Source: Selaginella moellendorffii (Eukaryota > Streptophyta > Lycopodiopsida > Selaginellales > Selaginellaceae). From it: 64,000 nucleotides of DNA. The stretch spans positions 639,767-703,766 of the forward strand of contig NW_003314324.1 in NCBI RefSeq assembly GCF_000143415.4. Direction: 5' to 3'. Shown here piece by piece: positions 1-10,027 of this stretch (its first letter is position 1; every line of letters begins with the position of its first letter). Position numbers and translations under genes: made by a program. Below the pieces are notes generated by a model. It saw nothing but the letters and a program-made list of their open reading frames with translations. It was not told the origin of the DNA and searched no databases.

Positions 1-320
1 GAACTGTTTTCCTCCTCGTTTCTCTCAATGGAAGATTTGCGGTTCTCAAACGAGACCACAACCTTTTTCCTACCTCTCATGCCCATCACCAGGTTGGCGA
101 TGCCATTGCCATGGCCAGCAGTATGGACATATTGAGTTTTGTTAAAAGGATCCCAAAGCAATATAGCCTCTCGTGGAACGCAGTCGTGTCTGCATATTGG
201 TATCTTTCTTGAATCTTTAGGGATGGTAGATGCTATGACAAACAACTCCAGGTAGACAACTCAAAGGAGAATGCAAAGCCCACATGGATAGAAAACCAAA
301 AGGCCATAGCCAACTACATT

Positions 321-808
321 GCAAAATTTCCAACGAGCTTTTTGGAAATTTAGTGGCAGGATCCTGCTTGCGGCTCAATCGTAAGTTCCCTCCCGGCCAT
401 GCATCAATTCTCCTTGTCCTCCTTTCGTGGGGAAGATTTGCGGAGGATCCTCTTCCCATTCCGGATTACAACGCTTCTCATAATGCTGCTGGCGGAGCTG
501 GCATTTGCGGCAACGGGGCCGGCATTGTTGAACAGATTAACCATGTCTGAACAAAGCAAACCGACACAAACACGCATTAGTCCCAGGAGCCCCAGATGGA
601 AAGCATAGAATGAGCATTGCTTACCTGAATACTACTCGCAAAAGGGACCACTAGGGTGAGAAAGCAAGGGTGAGGGAACGAGTGAGGGCTGGGCTTATAT
701 TGCCACGAGATGGTAGCGGCCAACTAACGATCCAGCCACTGTGATCGATCAAGAGCAGCAAATCCGGATCCTGCCACCATTTTCCAAAAGGCTCTTGGAA
801 ATTTTGCG
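321..808. repeat. Inverted repeat pair (321-370 and 759-808)
   Basis: About 50 bases at 321-370 (GCAAAATTTCCAACGAGC...) recur as the reverse complement at 759-808, roughly 85% identical by eye. The arms enclose about 390 bp without a convincing gene. Short open frames at 284-550 and 399-608 have no recognisable domain. The arrangement could be a decayed foldback or MITE-like element. Bases 1-320 hold nothing else I can identify. Confidence 0.45.
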
Positions 809-897
809 CTATCTTTTCTTGGTTTGCTATTGTGGGCATCTCGTTCAACAAGATACCTATGATGATACAGGAGCTCGACCAAAAATTTTGCCAAAAT

Positions 898-970
898 TTC
901 CGTTGCCGGGAATTGAACCCGGATCTCTCGGGTGAGAGCCGAGTATCCTGACCGACTAGACTACAACGGA
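898..970 (-). tRNA. tRNA-Glu (anticodon CUC)
   Basis: Read on the minus strand, this is a 73-nt cloverleaf. The acceptor stem TCCGTTG pairs with CAACGGA. The anticodon arm is CTCGG-CTCTCAC-CCGAG with anticodon CTC at 934-936, which decodes GAG. The T-arm holds the B-box GGTTCAATTCC between CCGGG and CCCGG. The A-box region is TAGTCTAGTCGG. A T4 run for RNA polymerase III termination follows at about 893-896. There is no intron and no genomic CCA, as expected for a nuclear tRNA. It lies between an anonymous stretch and a calmodulin-like gene. Confidence 0.95.
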
Positions 971-1220
971 GTACATTACTTTTCGCGAGCCGGACGGTTT
1001 AGGGTTTTAGGTGGTGTTAGAATTTGCGCGAAAAAAAAGCTTTCAAATTTAAGCGTATTAGGGCTCTTCCAATTTGGCGCGTTTGTACCGCGCGGTTACT
1101 GCTCGGTCGGTGTGTGCCGCGCGACCCGGCTTGTGCCGCGCAGTACATTTGATTAGTCAATGAGTCGATAGATGAGATCGATCGAGCTAGAAAGAATGTA
1201 TTTACACGATCTATAGATCT

Positions 1221-1793
1221 CTAATGAGCAGCGATCATGGGCTTACACATCATTCTCTTGAACTCGAGGAAATCGACCAGGCCATCGCCGTTGGAATCCA
1301 CCATCCGGATCATCCTGGAGCAACTGGGGCGGCCGCCATGCTCCTCCACGAATCCTAGCCTGGCGAGAACCGTGTGGAGCTCCTCCGCCGTGATGAATCC
1401 ATCGTTGTCGCGGTCGAAGACCCTGAAAGCCTCCATCAGATCTTCTTCCTCTTGATCTTCGCCCTCGCAATCCGGCGCTTCCTCTCCTTCCAAAATATCC
1501 CTGCGACCGTGGAAGATGGAGCAAAACTCCCCGAAATCCACGAATCCGTCGCCGTCCTCGTCGATCGCCTCGAGTGTGGCGGCCACGTCGCGATCCGAGA
1601 GGCTGCGATCCAGCCGCAGCATCATCTGTGCGATGTCGCCCTTGCAAATCAGACCGTCGCGGTTGCAATCGAATTCCTGGAAGACATTCCAAAGCTCTAG
1701 CTCTTCTTTCCTTCCACGCAAATTTAGGGCTCTTGGGCAGCTTGGCGATGGAGATGGAGTGAGGAGGGGCTGGCAGTGCCATCCATAGTCCAT
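1221..1793 (-). CDS. Calmodulin-like protein with four EF-hands
   Basis: A 190-residue intronless protein, a cytosolic calcium sensor by family. Four 12-residue EF-hand loops are visible: DCNRDGLICKGD, DEDGDGFVDFGE, DRDNDGFITAEE and DSNGDGLVDFLE, arranged as two pairs separated by an acidic linker (EGEEAPDCEGEDQEEE). Loops 2-4 have canonical Asp/Asn at positions 1, 3 and 5 and Glu at 12. Loop 1 has Asp at position 12, which usually weakens calcium binding. A short Pro/Ser-rich N-terminus precedes EF1. I chose the ATG at 1793 (MDYGWHC) as the nearest upstream of the EF-hand core. In-frame ATGs at 1928, 1889 and 1844 would add up to 45 residues, so the start is uncertain. It is divergent from the GT17 gene. 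Confidence 0.85.
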   Translation of the reverse strand: MDYGWHCQPLLTPSPSPSCPRALNLRGRKEELELWNVFQEFDCNRDGLICKGDIAQMMLRLDRSLSDRDVAATLEAIDEDGDGFVDFGEFCSIFHGRRDILEGEEAPDCEGEDQEEEDLMEAFRVFDRDNDGFITAEELHTVLARLGFVEEHGGRPSCSRMIRMVDSNGDGLVDFLEFKRMMCKPMIAAH

Positions 1794-2514
1794 GAGATGG
1801 GGCAAGTGGAGCGAGCACGGCGCGATGGAATCCCTCGCCCTCATTCTTGCTTTCTTCGCGATTCCTTGTGGGATTGTCGGCGCATCCATGCGAGTAGCAG
1901 CTCCTCCTTTGCTTGGCGATCGATGCATACTTATCGATGCCGCCAACGCGGTAAGAATCGAGAAGTAGTGTCACGCATTTCTACGATTGCCGGCGACAGG
2001 AAGCTGCCAAGAACCCTAGCTTTGGAAAGCGTGGATTTCGGGTGGAAGATTCAAGCACGACTTCGCCAGAGTCGTGACATCACTCTCACAGGTCAGTGCT
2101 ACTATAGTCTAGTTCCTTCATTCTTGGATTACTATCTAGGTCCACTTATCCATGTCTTTCGTCACAGCATTAGATGCCACGACAATCGAGGGAGTTTTAT
2201 ATCTGGGACTGCTCCAGCGATTAGCGTAAGATCACTCGGGAGTAAGTCCATGGCTCTCCATTGTTTAAGATCATCTCATAGTTTATACTAACAGCTCACT
2301 CTCTCTCGCTCTCTCTTTTCTTCCCAGAGTAACTTTGAGTAACTTTTGCTCCAGCGATGGCTGTAGTGGTCAGACAAAGGCCAATCGCCAGGTACTTACA
2401 AGATTCCTTTGCAAGAGAGTGACTCTCTCGCACTCTTTCTCTCTCCCTCGTTTCTCACTTGGTTCCTTCCATTCCCACGAAGCAGTGCACGAATCATCGG
2501 TCCGGAAGAAAAGG
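1794..2514. promoter_or_regulatory. Divergent intergenic region between the calmodulin-like and GT17 genes
   Basis: 721 bp separate the two divergently oriented starts. It contains CT-rich tracts at 2296-2325 and 2430-2450 of the kind common in plant 5' leaders. A CAG followed by GTACTTAC at about 2391 looks like a 5' splice donor and may mark a leader intron of the GT17 gene. I see no firm TATA box or separate gene. Confidence 0.35.
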
Positions 2515-3787
2515 ATGCTCTCGAGAAAGCCACGAGGGAGAAAAATCTTAGCGGCCGCTTTGGTACTCGTGTTGATCCTCTGCCTTCACGCTGGCTACTC
2601 CAATTTCTTGAGCTTATCATACTTTCTCAGGCCCGTCTGGGACACACCACCGAAGCCATTCGACTTCATCACTCACTACTTCTCTCACAACCTCTCCCGC
2701 TCGGATCTGTGCGAATTACACAACTGGGAAGTGAGAGAGACCCCTCGCCGTGTCTTTGACGCCATCATCTTTAGCAACGAGCTCGACCTGCTGGAGATCC
2801 GGTGGAGAGAATTGTATCCTTTCGTGACCAAGTTCGTGCTCCTGGAAGCAAATGGTACTTTCACTGGTCTGGCCAAGCCGCTCTTCTTCGCGAAAAACAG
2901 CTACAGGTTCTTGTTTGCGGCCTCGAAGCTGTTCTACCGGGAGATCTGGACGAGGCCTTTACTGGAGAATGAGAGTCCTTTCGCGACGGAGGTGTTCCAG
3001 CGACAGCAAATGGATCGAGCGCTGGTGGCTGCGGGGATTGAAGAAGGAGACATCGTTATCATGTCAGATGCTGATGAGATCCCGAGTTGGCACACGCTGG
3101 AGCTGCTAAGGTAGAGTTTTGTTTTAGTGTCTTTTTCACTTGTCTGTCTTGGTCGTAGTGTTCTTCGTTGGCACAGTCGTGCTTTGGCTGTGTTGGGCTA
3201 GGTGATGTCTGTGAGTTTCCAAACTTTCGAGAATAGTTTATAGTTTGGCTGTCGGTTTTTGTGATGCGTGAGTTTGATCAGTGCTAGTTTCCTTGTGCAG
3301 ATGGTGCGATGGATTTCCTTCTCCCATGCACCTCCAAATGAGAAACTATCTCTACTCGTTCGAGTTCCTGGTGGACGACAAAGCTTGGAGGCCGTGCGTG
3401 CATTTGTATCAGCCGGGCGCCACCAAGTATGGACACTTCCGAAGGTCAGATTTCATACTCGCAGACGCAGGGTGGCACTGCAGCTTCTGTTTCAGACACG
3501 TCAGTGAGATCCTGTTCAAGATCAGAGCCTACAGCCACGCAGACCGGCTGAAAGCCTCGCGCCTCGGCTCGGTGGACGCCGAGAGAAGAATCCAGGACGC
3601 GGTTTGTAAAGGCAGGGACCTGTTTGGCCTCCTTCCGGAGGAGTACACGTTCAAAGAGCTGGTAGCCAAGATGGGAAACGCCGCAAGATCTCACGCAGCA
3701 GTCCATTTGCCGCTGTGGTTGCTGCGAAACGCTCACAAGTTTAAGTTTTTACTTCCAGGACACTGCCTCCGCGAGTATGATCCTTGA
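2515..3787 (+). CDS. GT17 family glycosyltransferase (beta-1,4-mannosyl-glycoprotein 4-beta-N-acetylglucosaminyltransferase-like)
   Basis: Two exons, 2515-3110 and 3301-3787, joined across a 190-nt GT-AG intron (donor AG|GTAGAG, acceptor TTGTGCAG|A; the split codon gives Arg). The product is 360 residues. It is a Golgi type II protein: a short basic tail (MLSRKPRGRK), then a membrane anchor at residues 11-27, then a lumenal catalytic domain. Diagnostic GT17 blocks are present: SDADEIPS (185-DAD-187, the DxD metal/nucleotide-sugar site), LLRWCDG at the splice, NYLYSFEFLVDDKAWRP, DFILADAGWHCSFCFRHVSE, and LPEEYTFKELVAKMG near the C-terminus. The family transfers GlcNAc to N-glycan core mannose in animals, and the plant substrate is less certain. 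The ATG at 2515 was chosen because it gives a normal signal-anchor. The open frame extends upstream without another ATG. It converges with the coiled-coil gene, stops 130 bp apart. Confidence 0.92.
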
Positions 3788-3917
3788 AGAACACTGGTGG
3801 TAAGCTTTCGTTTTTAAAAGCAAAGTTTTTGGTAACATTCTTTTTCCCTCGTCCACAGCACAGCCTTCGGCCACCCCGCAGATAGAAAAGCTCGACTCGC
3901 AAACGATAGCACAGAGT

Positions 3918-6900
3918 CTACTCCAAGGGGTCGCCTCCGGACTTTGGATCCACACGCAAGGTAGTCCTCCTTGCGCTGCTGCTACTCTCGGTCGTGGACG
4001 ACGACGCTGGAGACGCTGGCGCTGGAGCCATGTAAGCCGTACTAAAGTTCTTCCGCGACCTCCCTTCAAACGTTGGAGCTCCTCTGTCCACCACCTGCTT
4101 GGTGTCCTCGGCAAAGGTCGTCCCTCTCGCCTTGAAAACTCTGATCCTCGGCCTTCCTCCTCCAGCCGCGTTCTTGCGATCCTCCTCGGCCTTTCTAGCC
4201 ACTGCGTCCTCCTTCTCCTTTCTCGCTCTTTCCTCATCGTCCAGCCTCTTCTTCTCGCCTTCCCTGCGTTTCATCTCCTCTTCTTCCTGGATTCTCCTCT
4301 TGCGAGCTTCTTCTTCCTCGGCCTCTCTGCGTTTTCTCTCCCGTTCTTCCTCCTGGAGTTTCCTTCTGCGCGCTTCCTCCTCCCTGTGCTTTCGTTCCTC
4401 CTCCTCCTGCTTCCTCCTGAGCTCTTCCTCGGCCTCCTTCCTCTTGCCCTCTTCCTCTTCCATTCTTCTCTTTATCTCCTCCTCTTCCTCTTCCATTCTT
4501 CTCTTCATCTCCTCCTCTTGAGCTCGCTTCTTCTTCACTTCCTCTTCCTCCCTCAGCCTTCTCTCTTCCTCTTCCTTGATACGTAGACCCTCGGCCGCTT
4601 TCCTTCGCGCCTCGTCTTCGTTAAGCTTCTTTCCCTCGTCATTGCTTGCCACACTTTGTTTTTGCTCGGCCAGTTCTTGCTCACGCTGTTTTAGCCGTCT
4701 TTTCTGTTCGGCCAGTGCCTCTTCGAGTCGTTTTGCTTCTGCTTCGGCCGCGGCCTTCCTTCTCCTTGCTTCTTCATCGTCCCCGGCTCCAGTTATTCCA
4801 CCTTTCTTCCTGGCTTCTCCTTCTTCAGCTAACAGTCTCTTCCTCCTTGCTTCTTCTTCTTCTTCGGCTAACAGTCTCTTCCTTCTTGCTTCTTCCTCTT
4901 CCGTTAACAGTCTCTTCCTCTTTGCTTCTTCTTCGGCTAACAGTCTCTTCCTCGCTTCTTCTTCTTCCGTCAACAGTTTCTTCCTCTTTGCTTCTTCTTC
5001 TTCGGCTAACAGTCTCTTCCTCCTTGCTTCTTCTTCAGCTAACAATCTTTTCCTCCTTGCTTCTTCGTCTTCGTCAGCCAAAAATCTTTTCCTCCTTGCT
5101 TCTTTCTCAGCAGCTGCTAATGCTTTTCTCTTTGCCTCTTCTTCAGTCTCTCCACCTGCGTCTTTATCTTCTCTAACACCACCTCCTTCTCCAGCCAAAT
5201 CACTTTTCTTCTTTCTGTCTTCATAATTTTTCTGAGTTTCGCCACCTTTCTTCTTTGCGTCGTTTCCAGCTGCAGCTCTGCTCTTTGCCTGTGCTTCAGC
5301 TGCCGCTTTCTTTCTTGCCTCCTCTTTCCTCCGTTGCTCTTCCTCTTGCTTCCTCTGCATCTCTTCCTCTTGTTTCCTGCGCAACGCTTCGGCTGCCTTG
5401 CGCTCTGTATCTTCTTCTGCCTCTGCCAAAAAAAATGAAAAAGGTAAAGCATACGTGACGGTGTTAAAACAAAAGCTACCTCTGGGAGACGCTTCGTTTG
5501 CCGCTGACTTCCCTCTAGTTTCGTCACCACCGGGCTTCGTCTGTGCATTCAAGACGGATGAATGAGTGACGGGAGCTTTTACGGCCTTGTCCTTAGACCA
5601 CCTGGTCCCTGCTTGGGGATCCCGACTGTCGACGTATGATCCGTGTGGTAGCCATTTCTAGGACTCTTGTTTGGTCCTTGACTTGAGTGTTTCACTATAC
5701 CTTCTTGGCAGATTTGTCCGGAGTGACAGGAGCCTTTTTGGCTGCCGGTGGAGGTGATGCTGGAGCTGCTGGAGCGGCAGCAACCTTCTTTCCTGCTTGA
5801 GGAGGCGATGGTGGAGCTGCGGGAGAAGCAGCAGCCTTCTTTCCAGCTGCTGGCGGTGGAGGCGACGGTGGAGCTGCTGGAGAAGCAGCAGTCTTCTTTC
5901 CAGCTGCTGGCGGTGGAGGCGATGGTGGAGCTGCAGGAGCAGTCGCAGCCTTCCTTGCTGCTGGTGGAGGAGGAGTTGGCGGGCTTTTGGAAGTGTTGAG
6001 TAGCTCGAACTTGGCCTTGGCTGCCTCGGCCTCACGTAGCTCTTTGGAGAGCTTCCTGATCTCGTTCTCCAGTTTGCTAGCTTTCCTGACCCACTTTTCC
6101 TTCTCGGCTGTTTCGGTGTCTAGCTGCTCGGTTAGCTTTGCTGCCTTGTCTTCCAGCTCCCTCCGTCTCTTCTCGTCCGCCTTGTTGGAATTGCTCGTTT
6201 CCAGTGCCTTTTGCTTGAACGCAGCAGTTTCTTGCTTCGTTTTCTCTAGATTCTTGTGAATCGCCTGTAGCAAAGCCAAGCTTGTGAAAATTGTCTTGCA
6301 AAAGAAGAAGCTTACTGTTAGACAGCTCTCGAGACGCTTGTTTGCAATCTCCAATAGTACTGCTTTGTCCTTCACAAGCGCGAGTTCTCTGTTCTCACAA
6401 CTCAGCTTGTTCTGCCCCGCTTTCAAGCGCTTCATGTATTTCAGCAGCCTGATAATTTCATCGGCAAACACATTTCTTTCAACCTCCAGTTCCTGGCATT
6501 CTAGAAACACATTAGAAAATCCCTGGCAAACAAAGTGCTGCTATGCTCTTACTCTGGAGCGCGTTAGGCGAACATCTCTCCTTAGTGTGAAAAGCTCATC
6601 GCGTTGTTCTTCACAAACCATGTGAAGATCTTCTAGTCTAGTTTTCAATCCTGCATTTCTCTCTGGTTTAACATTTGAAATGGAAAAGATAAGAGCTATA
6701 CCATAAACTTTGCTACGTAACCTCTCAGGGCCGCCAGTTCTGCGAGCATCAGTTCTTTGCAGCTCCAAATCCTCAAGATCTTTTTCAAGTTTCCTACAGA
6801 CAAAAACAAGCAGCACTTTCTATAGAACAAAGCTAGCAAATACGAGAAGAAGATACTGACCTGTTCTCGTTCGCTACCGTCGAGGCTTGAATCCTCTGAG

Positions 6901-7276
6901 CAGCAATCTTGCGATTCTGGTGCTGGAGCTCGGTTTTCAACGTGATCACCTCCTCCAGCAGCGATTCCTTGTCGCGAGCAGCAATGATAAGCCGCTTTGG
7001 AAGCTGGAACTCGAGTGGCGGACACGTCTGAGGCCGGGGTGGCTCCACTGGCGCAGTCGCAGGCAACCAAGCACCTCCACCAATCCCCACAACGTCCGGC
7101 TTCTCCATTGCCAAGCTGGTCTCCATGAACGGCTCAAACACGTAAGAAACTCCTCCCTGATCGACTGCCACATTTCTTCTCTCGCTCGGTGACTGATATC
7201 TGTTGGTCTCGTAAGGCGAAGAACAGCAACTCGAATCCTCCGGATCGCTACTCATTGTTCTTGGAGACGTCGTCAT
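3918..7276 (-). CDS. Coiled-coil / ER-K single-alpha-helix protein, about 1,012 residues
   Basis: Seven exons join several separate open frames: 7276-6861, 6793-6702, 6650-6553, about 6501-6316, 6264-5701, 5657-5480 and 5422-3918. Introns are 67, 51, about 51, 51, 43 and 57 nt. The apparent stop after SAKKV at 5695 is only the start of the 43-nt intron: splicing gives SAKK|KWLPHGSYVDSR in frame. Layout: a Ser-rich N-terminus, coiled coils (about 110-400), Pro/Ala linkers with repeated SPPPPAAGKK units (about 400-455), then a very long Glu/Arg/Lys helix (about 512-900) with 10-14-residue repeats such as EEARRKRLLAEEE, and a Ser/Arg tail. Segments such as EIIRLLKYMKRLKAG suggest a cytoskeletal or scaffold protein, but I do not recognise a named family. 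The exon 3/4 junction is not clean: the good donor (AGA|GTAAGAG) and the CTAG acceptor differ by one base in phase. Confidence 0.72.
4800..5120 (-). repeat. Coding minisatellite in the ER/K helix
   Basis: Tandem units of about 30-39 bp, built around ctTCTTCTTCGGCTAACAGTC on the plus strand, encode the repeated (E)nARRKRLLAEEE blocks of the coiled-coil gene. Unit length varies in multiples of three, so the frame is preserved. This is expected to be length-polymorphic. Confidence 0.7.
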
Positions 7277-7783
7277 GGAAACAGTGGCTACATCACTTCT
7301 TCTTCGTCTCTTCTCTATTTCTTCTTCTTCTTTCGTTCGTCTTACTCTATCGTTCTTCACACTGTTTTCTCCCTCAAACTAGAACTCTGATAAAGAAGAG
7401 AAGAAAGAACTGTGTCAATGTCCTGCTCTCACCCACATTCCCCAAAAATCTCCACAAAGTCTCTCACAATTCCAACAGCGGCCGGATTCTCTCTACACAA
7501 CGCGCTACATTCTTCCAAAACTTTGACACCACAATGCCCGATCTCTTTCTCTCACAAGAAAAAAACCCTCGCTCACGAATTTAAACGCCTTCACTCACGA
7601 AAGGATCGAAACAAACCATTGCGCTCGCAGGAATCCAATCGATCGATCGATCGCTCGCACGCTGCGCGCTTCGAGAGCACGGAAACCCTGTGCCCTAGGA
7701 GCGAGAGGTACGAGGAAGCACCGTACGGACGTCCGTTCGTTGTGAAACCCCAACACGTCAGCCCTAGAAACCAAGCCCGGGAA
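7277..7783. other. Intergenic spacer, coiled-coil gene / PPR gene
   Basis: 507 bp upstream of the coiled-coil gene (minus) and downstream of the PPR gene (minus). The part next to the coiled-coil start is CT/GA-rich (for example 7300-7330), as in a plant leader. The tandem tetranucleotide ATCG at 7639-7656 is a short simple repeat. I see no gene in it. Confidence 0.4.
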
Positions 7784-10027
7784 TTAGGGCAAAAAGCTCA
7801 ATTTTCTCGCGCCAAGCAGCGATGTCCACGCCGCCGCGATCGGCTCGAACGGCATTTCCCGGATCAAATCCCGGGCTTGTTCTAGCTGCCCGGATCTCGC
7901 GAGGCCGTCGACAATGCACTGGTAGTGATCCACAATTGGGGCGATTTCTCGCTCCGGGAAGGAATTTAGGTAGCTGCCCGCGTGCTTGATCCTGCCCAGG
8001 TGGCTGCAGGCGCCCAGGAGCGCGATGAAAGTGATCCCATCGGGTGCCACGCCGTGGGTCTCCATTTCTTGGAAGAGCTCGCAAGCCAGGCCGCTATGCC
8101 CGCTGTGGGCATACGCGCCCACCATCGCTGTCCACGACACGGCGTCGCGGCGGGGAAAGGTATCGAAGAGGAATCTCGCGCTAGCAAGGCGGCTGTTCTG
8201 AGCATATGCCGCAAAGAGGGCATTCCAGGCCATTGGGTTTGGCTCCTTGATCGCGTAAAAGATTCTTTTGGCATCTTCTACTAGGCCAGAGTTTCCGTAC
8301 GCTGTGATCATAGTGATGAAAGTTTCGAGATCCGGGCTGGGATGTTGGTGGAACAATTCTGCTGCTTGCAGCAGATGCCCAGAACGGGCATATGCTGCGA
8401 TAAGGGTGCTCCAGCAAATGCTTGGTTTTGGATTCATGCTCTCGAATATTTTTCTGGCTTGGGAGATTCTTCCTGCCGTAAAGTAGACCCCGATCATAGT
8501 GTTCCACAAACTCGAGCTCTTGTGAGGGATTCTCGCAAAGAGCTCCATGGCTTCGTCTGGATGCCCGTTTTGGGCATATCCCGTGAGCATCACCCTCCAC
8601 GCGATCAAATCCTTGCGTGGCATTGCCTCAAAAAGCCCTCTAGACTTTGCAATCTTGTTGTTGCGAGCATAAGCTTGGATCATCGAAGTCCAAGTCACGG
8701 TATTCTTTTCAGGGGCTGTACGGAAGAGATCCTCGGCTTTCGCGAGATCTTCCGCAAGAATGTAGGCTTGGATGATCGCGTTCCAAGACACTACGTCCCT
8801 CCTCACCATGGAATCAAACACCGCTCTAGCTTCCGCTATATACCCATTCCGGGCATACGACGTGATCATCGCGTTCCACGACGAGACGGACTTCTCCGGC
8901 ATGTTTTCGAACACACACTCGGCCTCGCGGAGATGCCCATCCCGGGCATATCCCAGGATCATAATGTTCCAGGAATCTACATCCCTCACAGACATCCGAG
9001 CAAGGAGGGCGCTGGCTTCGTCCATATACCCAGAATGGGCATATCCTAGAAGCATCGAATTCGATGCCTGGAGATTCTCCTCCGGGAAACTCTCGTACAA
9101 ATCTCTCGCCTTGTCGAGAAACCCCTCGTGACAAAACGCTTGTATGAGCGCCGTACTCGCGGCGATGGTCTTGTACGGCATTGTCTCGAACAAGGTGACA
9201 GCCTCGTCTACGTGACCAAGTTGTGAGTACGCGGCCACCATAAGATTCCACGAGACAATGCTGGTATCGGGCATGGCATCAAAGATTCTCCTGGCATCGT
9301 CCAGGCATCCTTCCTGGACGAGGGAAGTGAGCAAGGAATTCCATGAAACTATATCCTTGTTGGGCATCTGTTGGAACAAGGTGGCGGCTTCTTTCGCATT
9401 GCCGCTCCGCGAATAGGCCATGATCATCGCGTTCCAGAGAATCGGGGTCTTCTCGGGTATGCTTTCGAAGACCCTCCTCGCGTCTTCGATCAAACTTAGC
9501 TGCGAGAAGACTTGGATCATCACCGTGACAGTGGCTTCGCTCTGGAGCGGCATTCTCTCGAAGAGGAGCTTCGCTTGGAGGGGCTGGCCGCTGCTGGCGT
9601 AGAGAGTGAGCATGGAGTTCCAAGAGACGACGTCCTTTTGCGGCATCTTGGCGAAGAGCTCCTGCGCTTGGAGTGTATGATCCTGCCGGGCATACGCCGA
9701 GAGCATGGTGTTCCAGGAGATGGCGTCCTTGCTGGGCATCTGGTCGAACACTTCCCTGGCCTCGCAAAGCTTCCCGTTTCGAGCGTAGACGTCGAGCATG
9801 ATGTTCCAGGAGAAGTGGTTTGGAGCTTGGATCCTGTCAAAGACCGCGCGAGCGTATCGGGGGCTGCCACACTTGCCATAGGCCTCGACGAGGAGATTCA
9901 AGAGGTACCTGTCGTGCTGGAGCTCGCGAGAAGCCGCGATGCGAGCGTCAAGACGCCGTGCCTCGGAGAGATCCCTGGAAGCTTTGCAAGACTTTAGGAG
10001 CTGCGCAATGTGTGCCGCGCAGGCCAT
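7784..10027 (-). CDS. Pentatricopeptide repeat protein, PLS subfamily with a long run of S-type motifs
   Basis: An intronless gene of 747 residues, ATG at 10027. After a helical leader (1-71) come 18 consecutive motifs of exactly 31 residues at about 72-629, each of the type VSWN(S/T/A)MLxxYARxGxxxxAxxLFxxMPxKDV. Then follow a 35-residue P-like motif with VAPDGITF, an L-like motif, and the beginning of an E domain (PIVDHYQCIVDGLARSGQ... AAAWTSLLGA). The protein ends seven residues later (RKLSFLP), so most of E and any DYW deaminase domain are missing. PLS-PPR proteins bind single-stranded organellar RNA, one base per motif, usually as C-to-U editing specificity factors. A truncated E domain implies it would need a deaminase partner in trans. 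No clear transit peptide is visible, so targeting is uncertain. It shares a promoter region with the RRM gene. Confidence 0.95.
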   Translation of the reverse strand: MACAAHIAQLLKSCKASRDLSEARRLDARIAASRELQHDRYLLNLLVEAYGKCGSPRYARAVFDRIQAPNHFSWNIMLDVYARNGKLCEAREVFDQMPSKDAISWNTMLSAYARQDHTLQAQELFAKMPQKDVVSWNSMLTLYASSGQPLQAKLLFERMPLQSEATVTVMIQVFSQLSLIEDARRVFESIPEKTPILWNAMIMAYSRSGNAKEAATLFQQMPNKDIVSWNSLLTSLVQEGCLDDARRIFDAMPDTSIVSWNLMVAAYSQLGHVDEAVTLFETMPYKTIAASTALIQAFCHEGFLDKARDLYESFPEENLQASNSMLLGYAHSGYMDEASALLARMSVRDVDSWNIMILGYARDGHLREAECVFENMPEKSVSSWNAMITSYARNGYIAEARAVFDSMVRRDVVSWNAIIQAYILAEDLAKAEDLFRTAPEKNTVTWTSMIQAYARNNKIAKSRGLFEAMPRKDLIAWRVMLTGYAQNGHPDEAMELFARIPHKSSSLWNTMIGVYFTAGRISQARKIFESMNPKPSICWSTLIAAYARSGHLLQAAELFHQHPSPDLETFITMITAYGNSGLVEDAKRIFYAIKEPNPMAWNALFAAYAQNSRLASARFLFDTFPRRDAVSWTAMVGAYAHSGHSGLACELFQEMETHGVAPDGITFIALLGACSHLGRIKHAGSYLNSFPEREIAPIVDHYQCIVDGLARSGQLEQARDLIREMPFEPIAAAWTSLLGARKLSFLP

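Noticed and set aside
1776-2291. 171-codon plus-strand frame between the calmodulin-like and GT17 genes
   Set aside because: It overlaps the calmodulin-like N-terminal region, has no domain, and crosses likely leader/promoter DNA.
4099-5226. Plus-strand Ser/Leu-rich frames opposite the coiled-coil gene
   Set aside because: They are the antisense of GAG/AAG/CGG-rich codons. Splicing and composition support the minus strand.
8342-9251. Long frames on both strands inside the PPR gene
   Set aside because: Shadows of a 31-codon repeat. Only the 747-residue frame has the motif periodicity.
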